Part shown: in pieces, positions 20,878-30,783 of the stretch
Position numbering within the stretch: position 1 is the first letter of the stretch
Layout of the letters: each line of letters starts with the position of its first letter
DNA from: Metridium senile
Taxonomy: Eukaryota; Cnidaria; Anthozoa; Actiniaria; Metridiidae
DNA: 64,000 bases
Direction: 5' to 3'
Assembly (NCBI GenBank): GCA_949775045.1
Contig: OX459100.1
Location: 6,609,462-6,673,461, forward strand
Program-made: the position numbers and the translations under genes
The notes under the pieces: model-generated
Databases searched by the model: none
Told to the model about the DNA's origin: nothing
Seen by the model: only the letters and a program-made list of their open reading frames with translations

Positions 20878-20995
20878 CCATATATGGTGCTCACACGTAC
20901 CTAGCTTTCACGTGATACTATGCCATGACGTCATACCTGTGGCTAGAGTACTCTAAATCTCCATATATGGTGTTAGATGGCGATTAGTGACGTCA
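20878..20995 (+). promoter_or_regulatory. Two CArG boxes and two CRE sites upstream of basic-protein gene 1
   Basis: CCATATATGG at 20878-20887 and 20961-20970 match the SRF consensus CC(A/T)6GG. Perfect TGACGTCA sites (CREB/ATF) lie at 20926-20933 and 20988-20995. They alternate within 118 bp and lie 125-242 bp before the ATG at 21120. GATAAAAG at 21029-21036 could act as TATA box. Confidence 0.7.
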
Positions 20996-21119
20996 TGAGA
21001 ATGACCTCATCGCATTCCAAAAGTATGGATAAAAGCCATGAGAAAATGACATAGTTTGTTCTCTTTGAGTTAGATATTACAATATACAATCTACAAATAA
21101 GAAAAACAGCTGCAGAGAA

Positions 21120-21726
21120 ATGGAAAGAAGTTTGAGCACCACTAAAAGGTCAACGCAAGCAGATCTAATAGCCAAGGGAAAGAACGTAAAACCCGCAGCC
21201 ACGAAGAAAGCTGGTAAGAAAGTGGCCCGTACAGGAATGGTCGATCCACCTTTAAATGAGCAACCAAAGATTAAAAAGAGTATAGCAGCAAAGCCAGCAT
21301 CAGGTAAAAAAAAAGCCAACGATAGCAAGGACGATGACTTTGAAAGAAGATAGGATTCCAGTTGTTAAAAACAAGCAAGCCTCAGAGACGCCAAGAAAGA
21401 GCAGAGCCAGGCAGCCCAAGAGTAAACTTGATGTTTCAGAAAGGAAAGTGGAAGAGAGTCGTTCTTCCGCCATTTTGCCTTTACAAAGAAGGAATGGTTT
21501 ATCTGAAAGGTCTGTGATGGCGAGGAGCCTTCCCACTTCGCCTAACTTGTCACCAGACCCTTTGAAGCAGCATCTAAAATCCCCTCAAAGCAGAAGACAA
21601 GCGTTCTTCGTTAAAGACACCAACGATGCAAAAGACAGCAAAGGGCGAAGAGATGCAGTTAGTAATACGACTGACGATTTCGCCAAAGAAAGAATGGCCG
21701 TCCGTGTCTTGTGGAAAAAGTTCTGA
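21120..21726 (+). pseudogene. Basic Lys/Ser-rich protein gene 1 (frameshifted)
   Basis: Two overlapping frames make one gene. The first (21120-21353) begins MERSLSTTKRSTQADL, like gene 3 (MERSSSKTRKST). The second, offset by +1, supplies the conserved end: LQRRNGLSERS, RSLPTSPNLSPD, then RRDAVSNTTDDFAKERMAVR and VLWKKF before the stop at 21724. The shift fits one extra base in the run of nine A at 21306-21314; the +1 frame is open from there onward. Total length would be about 200 residues, close to the paralogs (208 and 241). It could be a real inactivating change, a polymorphism or an assembly error. CAG/GTAAAA at the same place also resembles a splice donor, but no suitable acceptor follows. 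AATAAA at 21925-21930 is a likely polyadenylation signal. Function unknown; the Lys, Arg and Ser content and SP/TP sites suggest a nuclear or regulated phosphoprotein (inference). Confidence 0.7.
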
Positions 21727-21954
21727 TAGGTTTTATTGAAGCTTTCGTTCTAAAGGGATCCAGAAGGTTATCAAAGAGCAAAAGTTACTGGGTTGGAAAC
21801 TAACCAAAGATGAATTCTATGAATGGAAGTTACTGTTGAACATTCTGGCAAGAGCAAAAACTCTTGGATTGCTTATAAAATACAATTGTGAAAAAAATGT
21901 AATTTCAGTCCTGGTTGACAAACAAATAAAATATTGAAATCGGGAATATATGAG

Positions 21955-22690
21955 TATTTGGTACTGAATGTTTTGGTAGTGTGTGTGATTGAACCTTATA
22001 AAAATGCGTCGATGGGTAGAAATGGTTGTAAATACTGAGTGTAGTGGTAGTGTGTAAGCGAACCTTACGGAAGAACCTTAATTGGGAATTATGGTAGAAA
22101 TAATGAATGTAGTGGTATTGTAAACGAACCTCAAAAAAGATTTTGACGGCTAGTTATGGTTGTAATTACTGAGTGTAGTGGTAGTGTGTGTAAAAGAACC
22201 TCATAAAAGAACCTTGATGGGGAGTGATGGTTGTAAATACTGAATGTAGTGGTATTGTAAAAGAACCTCATAAAAGAACCTTGATGGGGAGTGATGGTTG
22301 TAAATACTGAATGTAGTGGTATTGTAAATGAACCTCATTAAAGAACCTTGATGGGGAGTGATGGTTGTAAATACTGAATGTAGTGGTATTGTAAACGAGC
22401 ATCATAAAAGAACCTTGATGGGGAGTGATGGTTGTAAAGACTGAATGTAGTGGTATTGTAAAAGAACCTCATAAAATAACCTTGATGGGGAGTGATGGTT
22501 GTAAATACTGAATGATGAACCTCATAAAAGAATCTTGATGGGGAGTGATGGTTGTAAATACTGAATGTAGTGGTATTGTAAACGAGCATCATAAAAAATT
22601 TGATGGGGAGTTATAGTTGTAAATACTGATTATAGTTTTTGGTTGTAAAACAACCTCATAAAAGAACCTCCATGAAGGTTATAATAGTTG
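21955..22690. repeat. Minisatellite, about 66-bp unit
   Basis: About ten copies built on GATGGTTGTAAATACTGAAT, GTAGTGGTATTGTAAACGAA and CCTCATAAAAGAACCTTGAT. It starts only about 25 bp after the polyadenylation signal of basic-protein gene 1. Unit length varies through small deletions. Confidence 0.9.
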
Positions 22691-22699
22691 TATATAAAT

Positions 22700-23740
22700 G
22701 CACGTTTGTCTATATTCTTAGTTATCTTGTTAGATATAGTTTGTTTCACCATTTTATTAGTTCACTATTCTCACTATTGCAAACAATAGAAATTTAGAAA
22801 ATAATTCCATTTAATATAGATAGTCAAAAAACGTGTAAAACGTGATATGGAATGATAATTCTTTCGCACGTGTTAGGGTGGCCACCTTTTTGCACTGATT
22901 ACTCATTAATTATATTCTATTTCGCACCGCTAATTAATAAAACCTATTATTGTCGAAGGTTAATTAGGCCGCGTAATTCAAACGTCACAACTCACGTGTA
23001 CAGTGCTTGATCTAATACACGTGGCACATGTGAAGTTTGAACTGGGACTAAAAGCAAAAGTAAAATAGGAAAAACTAATCATCAATCGTATCAATGTTTT
23101 TCTAACACAACTAAAGACGCCGTATACAAGAATATTGACAATGAAATAAAACGCGTTGCTACATTACTCTTTCAAACGCAGTCAATCGGAGATACCAACT
23201 TTTGAACTCGGAGCTCTCAAACTTATCAAAGATCAATATTATGATTTCGAAAACTATAAATTCGCATTGTATGGCTATTCAGCTTTAAAATGATGTATAA
23301 TCTGTGGGAATAATATTTAATTCGAAGCGCTAGTGATTTTTTTAATTAAGAGACCCAGTTTGACCCCGCGAAGGGTTACAGTAACCTTAATTCAGTGCTG
23401 TCGTTTTCAACCATAATAGGGACAGTAAATGCCTCATGCAAATTTTAGGACCTGCATGGTACGGTTTCTAGAATTAGTGGAATATTTCAACATTTATTGA
23501 ATAAGCAATCTGCAATCTACATAATTGCTTATTTATTAGAAAACAATTCATTTTGTTACACATTTAACTGGCAATATAATGTCGTTTATTATAATGCAAT
23601 AATGTTCCATACAGTATTGAACAGCACTACGCAAGTGTCACCACGGCACACGCATCCCGTTTCTATGCAACCATTTCCAATCGTCCGGGCACTCTACTCT
23701 ATCGTAATGCCAATTTTGTTGCATGGAAACCACCGACATC
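22700..23740. other. Intergenic, no feature seen
   Basis: Unique-looking AT-rich sequence between the minisatellite and the promoter of basic-protein gene 2. No exon or repeat structure is recognised. Confidence 0.4.
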
Positions 23741-23745
23741 GATTC

Positions 23746-23872
23746 CCTTATATGGGCATCTATAATTATTTGAAATGCCGAACAACTACGAACGTTATTT
23801 ACGTCTTTAAAGTTTCCTTTGCTTTACTGACGTTATCTATTGACGGCAGTAACGGATTAATGTATTATAAAT
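23746..23872 (+). promoter_or_regulatory. CArG box and CRE-like site upstream of basic-protein gene 2
   Basis: CCTTATATGG at 23746-23755 matches the SRF consensus. TGACGTTA at 23828-23835 is a one-mismatch CRE, and TATTATAAA follows at 23864-23872. This is a sparser version of the arrangement before genes 1 and 3. Confidence 0.55.
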
Positions 23873-23945
23873 GAATTCCAAAGTAAGGTAGTTCACATTG
23901 TCATTGAATCGGTGGATAGTGAGTGTAAAATATTGTAGATCCAAA

Positions 23946-24572
23946 ATGAGCAAGTCTACAACTTCAGTGTCAGTCGTCGATAAGAAAGGCTTTAATGAAA
24001 AACGAAAGACAACATGGAAAGAAACTGGAAATGGATTAGAAAAGCCAAGAACAGCAAGAGCTGGAGTTGGAGCGGGAGCTGGATCTGGAGGAGGAGCGGG
24101 AGCAGAAACACGAATAAAAGTGGAGTTGTCACAGCGTCGTTTACAAGACAAATCTAGGCCACCATCTTCAAGCAAACAACTTTCAAAGAAGCAAAACTTG
24201 AAGAAAGAAAACATAAACCTACTACAGGTTTCAGATGAGAGCAAAGATTTCAAATCAAAAGCAAATACTGGCAGAAAGAAAACGACTGGTAAGTCTTCGA
24301 CGTCTTCATCTTCGCTTCGAAACAGACGCAACGGTTGCTGTCAGGACGCTGTTTTCTTGAGAGTTTCTCCACATTCAGCAGACCAAGTTTCTCCTGAGAC
24401 CATCCCCGATCCTCAGGTAAAATCTGCATCGCCTAATGGGAACAACAAAAGGCTTTTCGCTTCGGATAGGGCAAAGTTAAGTAGCAAAGGACGGAGAGAG
24501 ACAGTGTGCGACGAAACGGACAGTTGTGCCAAAGAGAGAATTGCCACTCGTGTTTTGAAGAAGAGGTTTTAG
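23946..24572 (+). CDS. Basic Lys/Ser-rich protein gene 2
   Basis: Single-exon gene of 208 residues. I start at ATG 23946 (CCAAAATGAG); the upstream frame extension has no ATG. The N-terminus (MSKSTTSVSVVDKKGFNEKR) is more diverged than in genes 1 and 3. A Gly/Ala-rich stretch lies near residues 40-56. The shared C-terminal half follows: RNRRNGCCQDAVFLRVSPHS, SPETIPDPQ, SASPNGNNKRLFAS and RRETVCDETDSCAKERIATR ending VLKKRF. There is no signal peptide or membrane segment. The protein is strongly basic with several SP sites. I do not recognise a known family; nuclear, signal-dependent action is inferred from composition and promoter only. Confidence 0.75.
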   Translation: MSKSTTSVSVVDKKGFNEKRKTTWKETGNGLEKPRTARAGVGAGAGSGGGAGAETRIKVELSQRRLQDKSRPPSSSKQLSKKQNLKKENINLLQVSDESKDFKSKANTGRKKTTGKSSTSSSSLRNRRNGCCQDAVFLRVSPHSADQVSPETIPDPQVKSASPNGNNKRLFASDRAKLSSKGRRETVCDETDSCAKERIATRVLKKRF

Positions 24573-24915
24573 CATACCAACATTATACCAACGAAATCCC
24601 ATTTTGATTGAAAAAAAGAGTATAACTCAAACTACCAACAACTGACATTGATTTAAATAGGTCTAAAGTAAAAGGATGTTTTTCAGTTTTAATTTTTTAA
24701 TAGGAAAGTATTTTCCAAGCTTTTAGGCATTAGTTCCCTTCATGTCAACTTGGTGAAAACAAACCACTACACAACAACCAGTCAGTTCAGTTTTTTATCT
24801 ATTTAATAATCAAACTTTCATTATATTAACATTATGTTAATGTATATTTAATATATATTATTCATTTCTTTGTTATTCAGTTGTAACTGAATATGTGCGG
24901 AAATTGCTGACAACC

Positions 24916-25055
24916 AGGGGCCGGTTGTACGAAGCTTGAATAGCGCTATCCAGCGGATACATCCTTATCCAGCGGATAAAATCTATAAAAAACCTGTGCA
25001 GTGGATAACTTTTATCAGCGGACAACTTTATCCACCCTTCGTACAACCGGCCCCA
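24916..25055. mobile_element. MITE with AGGGGCCGGTTGTACGAAGC termini, copy 1
   Basis: Left AGGGGCCGGTTGTACGAAGC, right CTTCGTACAACCGGCCCC. Internal GCGCTATCCAGCGGATA repeats. A second copy is at 52143-52296, and a single left end is at 61690-61711. Confidence 0.75.
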
Positions 25056-25072
25056 GGTGATTTCGCGCGCGC

Positions 25073-25180
25073 ACTTCCGGTTAGTGTAAGCCAATCAGAA
25101 GCATTTCTGTCGCATCGCGAACAGTTCTAAGATGGCGTCGTTCGAGAGAGTTGTTTCCCGTGTTAACCCTCGATAAATAC
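25073..25180 (+). promoter_or_regulatory. Housekeeping-type promoter fragment without a gene
   Basis: CACTTCCGGT (ETS-like, from 25072), a CCAAT box (25091-25095) and AAGATGGCG (25129-25137) are spaced as in TATA-less promoters. The ATG in the last motif opens MASFERVVSRVNPR and then stops. No donor or downstream exon is obvious, so this may be a promoter fragment or a 5'UTR exon of an unseen gene. Confidence 0.3.
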
Positions 25181-25306
25181 ATCCTTAAAATAACTTTAAA
25201 TTAAAAAGTTATATGTTACTTGGACAATAAAAGTTCACTGCTGCTCTATCAGCGATAAAAAACTGATAAAAACAAAACGCACTAGAGACACCTGACTGAG
25301 TAAGGT

Positions 25307-25372
25307 TGAAAGATCTCTATCATTGCAAGCTCAAAATTTCGTCTCGCCTCGATGCAAAAGCCAAACCACCTA
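25307..25372. mobile_element. Fragment of the 23-195 MITE family
   Basis: Contains AGATCTCTATCATTGCAAGC then TCGTCTCGCCTCGATGCAAA, matching one arm of the family. Confidence 0.5.
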
Positions 25373-25379
25373 AATTTAA

Positions 25380-26370
25380 AGAAACATAGAGTTAAAATAG
25401 TATAGACACTAGAAATGTTGTATCTCGGATAATAGTAACTAATTTCTGCATTGTAAATAATTATTTAATATACTTTACATATAGTTCATTGAAATTTTTT
25501 TCTGTTGTTCATTTCTTACAGTTAATGAATAAACATTGTTAATGTAAATTGTACCGTTTTTCACTGCCTAGCTACACATGACCATTTTTCCCCCGATATG
25601 CAAATATCACTATATTTTATTTATCTTAGTTCCTATTATTTATCTTATTTCTTTATTTCATTGCGCACTTGATTATGTTCATATATTTGCTCCATATAAG
25701 TAATACTTAACAATTATTCGCCGAATGTTATCGGGAGAATATTTACCGAGCCGCGAGTCCTCGTCTTCGATAAAGAAATGAAAATTCTTGTATAAAATAA
25801 ATTAAAATAGATTATTGCGTCATATTACAAAGCGTGAGAAGACGCAAGAGCTTCAGCGTTAGATATGGTCTAATATCCCGAGATAGCGAACCAATGAGAG
25901 TGCGCGTTCTTATGATGTTGTGAATTGTGTATATATTAAAGATTATTATTATTATCATCTAGTCTTGGCATCAATCTCGATCCCAGGACCTTTTGTCTTC
26001 GCTTTAACGCCCCATCCAAAAGGCCTTTGGTTCGAGGGATCGGAGTTGAGAGGAAGTCTCTTTCTCTGCTCTCTTTATCATTTTTGGGCTTCCTGTGTCG
26101 TTTAGAGCCAAGATCATGACAATAATTTGGCAAAGGGATCCCATAAGAATCATTAATAAAAGAAGGAGCTATCAGTCATAATTAAACACAATTCAAGTTT
26201 TAACGAGGTTTGTTTCAAGCCATCACTAGAGCTACATTAAAGAATGGAAATCAATAGACACAGCAAAAATTGTACAATAGTTAGTACTACAAAGTACAAT
26301 ATAGTGCTGATTAAACAATAGAATAAAACAATTTTGTTTGTTAAGTGTTTCATCAATATATTTTAAACCT
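25380..26370. other. Intergenic, mostly featureless
   Basis: AT-rich. Around 25970-26115 there is a GC-richer patch ending in the recurrent motif GGGCTTCCTGTG (26086-26097). It is bounded by the inverted pair TCTTGGC and GCCAAGA and may be another MITE. No gene seen. Confidence 0.4.
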
Positions 26371-26376
26371 ATACTG

Positions 26377-26674
26377 TATACACCTATTTCAAAAATCGTT
26401 GTCGAAATCAAAGCTACAGTCCTCACATTGAAGCTTGCAAAGGATGTCGGTATTTCTTCTCTTGTTATCGATATATTCATAGCATATTTTGGTTGTACGT
26501 GTTTGTTTTATATGACCATAACAAGTTTTTGTTGTGGTAGATATAAATACAAATATTTCTTTAAAAAAAAAAACAGTAAACCTCAAATTATGTCCATGTA
26601 ACCGACATCCTTTGCAGGCTTCAGAGTGTGGACTGTAGTTTCGGCTGCGACAACGACTTTTGAAATAGGTGTAT
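26377..26674. mobile_element. TA-type MITE, complete copy (family B)
   Basis: Ends TATACACCTATTTCAAAAAT and TTTTGAAATAGGTGTATA. The subterminal blocks GCTTGCAAAGGATGTCGG and CCGACATCCTTTGCAGGC are inverted. The interior is AT-rich and non-coding. TA flanks suggest a Tc1/mariner-type origin. Confidence 0.75.
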
Positions 26675-26737
26675 ATAACTTTGCGCGTCACTGTGAACAA
26701 TTATTTTACAATATCGATAATAATGATCTTGCTCTCA

Positions 26738-27114
26738 AGCCTGGTTTTCACTGGTTTTCACTAGCAGCATAAGCAAAAGCGCAAGCAATATACGAAGCCA
26801 CAGGCTACGTTTACACGGTACCAGACGAATATTTGACCGGTCAAACTGTTTACACCGTACCGGTCGAATATTTGACCGGTTAGGCGTCCAAATATTGCAC
26901 GTTTAGCGCGGTTCCGTGCGAACGGAACCCCTAATATAGTGGATGTTTTTTTTGACCGGTCAAAAATTCGTCCGTTACCGTGTAAACGTAGCCTCAGGTA
27001 TTGCACTTATCACAAAGGTGTGAAAAAGGACAAGAGCTGCTAATGAGCAATACACAACTGAGTCTGCGTGTGTTGCTTGTGTTTGTGTTTATCATGTTAG
27101 TGAAAACCAGTCTC
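26738..27114. mobile_element. Host MITE (family C) carrying a nested MITE at 26811-26996
   Basis: Outer ends CCTGGTTTTCACT and AGTGAAAACCAG; inner CAGCATAAGCAAAAGCGCAA and TGCTTGTGTTTGTGTTTATC are complementary in kind. The nested element has ends GGCTACGTTTACACGGTA and TACCGTGTAAACGTAGCC, with internal TTGACCGGTCAAA motifs. Confidence 0.65.
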
Positions 27115-27481
27115 TGCATCCCTATTCCTATGGATAATTCGATGGCTGCATAAACGTACGGAGCTTAGGAGAACATCATGTAGAGGAATTTTAAAGATAT
27201 GCATAGAAAATATTGAGAAAGGAAAGAAAAGGTACTTATTTATTCTATATAGTGCAAATTATCATGTAATATTCAATTGTGCTGAGATGAGACAAATTGT
27301 GTCATAATTGTGTCATAATGCAAACTGTAATGTAACATTTCAATCGTTCTGAGACAAAGTGTGTCATACCTTTTTACACATGAAGGGAATATAGTAGACA
27401 TATGGACGATTACGTTGCTATATTATGACACTAAAATTGGTTAATAATGTTAATGAGAAATTTGAGCTATACTAGTTAAAG

Positions 27482-27770
27482 CCTGGTTCACACTAGGGAC
27501 ATAAGCCTAAAGGCCCGGGCAAACGGTTTCAACATTTGCTTCAACATCCGTTCGATTTTGTCGAATGGCAATGTTTAAACGCTTTTAAACTCTTTCAACA
27601 TTGTTGAAACGTGTTGAATCGATGTTGAATTGATGTTGAAAGATTTTAAAAGTTCAGTGAAGCATCGAATAGGTGCGAGAAAAAACAAGTGCGGCTAATG
27701 AGCAAAGCCCAACTGAGTCTGCGTATGTTGCTTATGCTTATGTCTCTAGTATCAACCAGGCTTAACGGAT
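27482..27770. mobile_element. Host MITE (family C), second copy with a different insertion
   Basis: Ends AGCCTGGTTCACACTAGGGA and ACCAGGCTTAA. The shared inner block CTAATGAGCAAAGCCCAACT, then GAGTCTGCGTATGTTGCTTA, matches 27040-27075. Inside, at about 27513-27655, lies a partial family D element (GGCCCGGGCAAACGGTTTCA) also seen at 52714 and 54497. Confidence 0.65.
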
Positions 27771-28042
27771 TGCTATATTACGAAGCAAATTAATGCTGCT
27801 GCTTAGTTTATTTACAAACTCAGACTGATACTGATTGAACGTTGAAGCATGGTATGTATTTACATTGATTTCAAAACAACATTTTCCAGGTTTAATATAT
27901 CATGCATTAAGCCAAGACCTAAATGAATGCTGGTTTTGCGTTGGTAAAAGCCAACATTCTAGCTTTTCCTTGTCAAGGAAAAATTGTTCATTTTAATACT
28001 CCATCTACACGAGTCAAGGAACAATTGCAGGGGAGCCTGAGT

Positions 28043-28194
28043 CTAGGGGCCTGTTTATATGAAGGCGAGTTGTCCCTGCTAGCCGGGATAACTCTATTGT
28101 TTTGAGTCCCCAGCTAGGGGAATATAAAACATTAATGGAGTTATATATATATCCCGGTTAGCAGAGACAACTCGCCTTCATATAAACAGCTCTT
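28043..28194. mobile_element. Inverted-repeat MITE
   Basis: Arms CCTGTTTATATGAAGGCGAG then TTGTCCCTGCTAGCCGGGAT, mirrored by ATCCCGGTTAGCAGAGACAA then CTCGCCTTCATATAAACAG. Non-coding. Confidence 0.75.
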
Positions 28195-28512
28195 AGGTTT
28201 ACCTTTTCTGTCTAGTTTTCTAAAGAATTCGAACTTTTAACAAAATGCAATAATTTGCACGTGTTTTTTATTGTATTACAATCTTGACCGTGATGCTCGT
28301 TCCATCAATCTGTCTGTCTGTCCGCTCAATACTGGTTATTAACGTAAATGACTTCATCAGTTTGGTAGATGTTACCATTGACCTACAATAGAGAAAATCA
28401 AATATTCTTTAGTCACTACCTAATTCAGAATTGCAAATGCGCATAGTAAACACCTAGTATAAATAAATAAATAAATGATGCCGTATGATGCCATTTAATA
28501 ATAAGGATATTC

Positions 28513-28660
28513 ACCGAATCGAAATATGGCGTCCAATTATAATAACTATTGTTATTGACTGGCTAGCCTCACATACATGTGAAAACTCTGTAGTGTTTCA
28601 GCGTGAACACGAGGCTAGTCAGTCAAGAACAATAGTTATTAAAATTTCGATTCGGTCTAT
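28513..28660. mobile_element. Inverted-repeat MITE
   Basis: Arms ACCGAATCGAAATATGG and AATAACTATTGTTATTGACT, mirrored by AGTCAAGAACAATAGTTATT and AAATTTCGATTCGGT. A related decayed copy lies at about 32000-32100 (GGCTAGTCAGTCAAAACCAA). Confidence 0.7.
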
Positions 28661-28950
28661 AATAGAAATATTTCATCCCTCCACCGCAATTTTTGTTCAT
28701 TTATTCTTCTCATCCATTATATCTCACCATATCATTTGAATATAATTGTCTATTATTCGCAGACGAGTTCATGTAATAGGGTTTGTCTTCTTCGTGTTGT
28801 GGTGGCTGAAGCGGTAAAACTAGTGATTGATATTGTCCATCTGTTGATCGAGTCTGCATCTCGGCAAAGCCTTAACCAAGAAATGAAAACAAGACGTGAA
28901 TTAAATGATTATCATTCTAAGTTTATATTGATCACAAAAGGTAAGGAAAA

Positions 28951-29243
28951 TATACACCCTTTCCGAGAAACTTTGTCACCCGTGAAGTGCATGAAAAGCC
29001 TACAAGCTAGTAGCGCAGGGGATTATGGGTTATCTATGTAAATTTAATGAGGACACAGGGATTTCATGGCCACATTGTTACACTTATCAATCTGTTATTG
29101 AGAAATGTCCCTTTTTACTTATCAATCAACAAAAAAGGCGTTCCGAATGCACATTTAGTTTCTGAACTGATTCATGATCCTTTGCACTACTAGCTTGTGT
29201 ACTTTTCACGGGTGACAACCTTTTTAGGAAAGGGTGTATAACA
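28951..29243. mobile_element. Inverted-repeat MITE
   Basis: Left ATACACCCTTTCCGAGAAAC then TTGTCACCCGTGAA; right TTCACGGGTGACAACC then AGGAAAGGGTGTAT. The reading frame through its left half (28736-29041) has no recognisable content. Confidence 0.6.
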
Positions 29244-29659
29244 TGCACCGTATCAGAAATACCGTATGCAATCTTGAAAACAATGCCATTACCATATCAG
29301 GCTCGTAACATGGTATATGTTGTTACCTGTTGTCTTTTTTTTTTTTTTAATATTTTTTATTATTCAAATCATTTACATCACTACATATATCCAAATACGA
29401 CCAATTATAACTATTGCTTAGTAGATACAATTTCTCTTTATCACTAAATGCCATTTTATTTTAATAAATGGTTTAAAAACCATACTTAAGATTTAAAGAA
29501 ATTATTTATTTTTTCATATTTCTTCAAATGTTGTCTTTTCTTAATATTACCCAACCTCCCCCCACCCCCCTCCTAGTTGTATTGTTATATTGTGAATAGG
29601 AATAGATTTGGTACTTTTTATTGTGGCCGCTTAATAGAGGGTGACCGCTTAACTTAATG

Positions 29660-30190
29660 GGTGACCGCTTAATAGAGGTACCACTGTGCTTTGGCAATTA
29701 CAAACACCAAATTCAAATTACTGTCATTCAAGTGGCTATTATAACAAGAGTGCTTGTCTATCATATTAAATGCCCAGCAAGCCTCATTTTGACTTATAAA
29801 TAATTCATAGATCCACAATTTGCTTGATTGAACATGAAACAATTGCGCAGTATTCCCACTGGAATATAGAATGTCCGACAAACATCGTAGATTTCAGAAA
29901 GATTTACCGCATTTACTGTTTTTTTTTTGCGCAGGTGAGCACCTCCCTATGGCCTATGAAACCTGCGCAATATAAGTAATAAATTATTGTTATAATTATT
30001 TTTTTCCTAACGTGCTCTTAGAATACATAAATTCCAAGACATAAAGTTTTTCAGCAATATATGTATATTCGTGCTGTATATTGAGAAAAACGTATTTAGA
30101 CTGTCGGACGTAGCAATAGTCCGCAGTAACTAATAGCAGTAACTAAGTTAGAACACAATGGATAGTGGATCTGTGAATTATAAATAAAAC
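29660..30190. repeat. Dispersed duplicate of 49690-50030
   Basis: Shared blocks are CATAGATCCACAATTTGCTT, TTGCGCAGTATTCCCACTGG, ATCGTAGATTTCAGAAAGAT, TATATTCGTGCTGTATATTG and GAACACAATGGATAGTGGAT, in the same order and orientation. The two copies lie just outside the two ends of the SRCR receptor gene. Confidence 0.7.
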
Positions 30191-30284
30191 AAAAGCAAAA
30201 TGTATTGAAGTCACTGTTTTTCATGAGTTAGAGCGAGGCTTACCGGGCATTTGCACATGGAATAAGATGCCCGGGGGGGGGGGG

Positions 30285-30570
30285 GGGGGGGGGGTTCTCC
30301 CTTAAAAAATGGATCGACGAACGGTTTTGAAAATGACCCTAAAAGGTAAGCATAAATTAACTCAAATACTGATTTCAGACCCTAAAAGGTACGGCCACAT
30401 TTAACATTTGTCTAAATTTAAAATTGATGTATAGATGTATAATCTTAAGATCGAAAACTGACCCTAAAAGGTACGATGTCAGTTCGAAACCCTAAAAGGT
30501 ACGCGAGGGTCTTATTTTCGACCCTAAAAGGTCCGTCGAGCACCCCTATCCTTTTTGTACGGGAACCCCC
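30285..30570. mobile_element. CCCTAAAAGG-repeat element, copy 1
   Basis: Contains six CCCTAAAAGGT-type motifs at roughly regular intervals between GGGGTTCTCCCTTAAAAAAT and CGAGCACCCCTATCC termini. An inverted relative is at 49055-49337. A G homopolymer (30273-30294) abuts it. Confidence 0.65.
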
Positions 30571-30607
30571 TCCCTGGGATTATTAGATGTTTCATGAGAG
30601 TGATCAA

Positions 30608-30783
30608 TTATCGTTTAGTACCTTGAATTTCGCTCGTCGTTTTTGTACTCTTTGTTAACTTTCTAGTCTTTCGTTTTCTTTTAGCAAATATATAGCTTAT
30701 GGCAAAGATGAGTACAAGTAATGCCATGCCCACGCCCACGCCTATAACAATGCTCTTGGGTATGTGTAACATATCATTGTTGG
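30608..30783 (-). CDS. SRCR receptor exon 12 (transmembrane and tail)
   Basis: After NNDMLHIPKS comes a hydrophobic helix IVIGVGVGMALLVLIFAISY followed by IFAKRKRKTRKLTK, a strong stop-transfer. A Thr/Ser-rich tail ends in GTKR and TAA at 30608. The first two bases (CC) complete the Thr begun in exon 11. Confidence 0.8.

Noticed and set aside
28736..29041. A 101-codon frame
   Set aside because: It overlaps a MITE arm and has no recognisable domain, signal peptide or splice context.
30300..30560. Telomere-like CCCTAA repeats
   Set aside because: The motif is CCCTAAAAGG with spacers inside an inverted-repeat element, not tandem CCCTAA.
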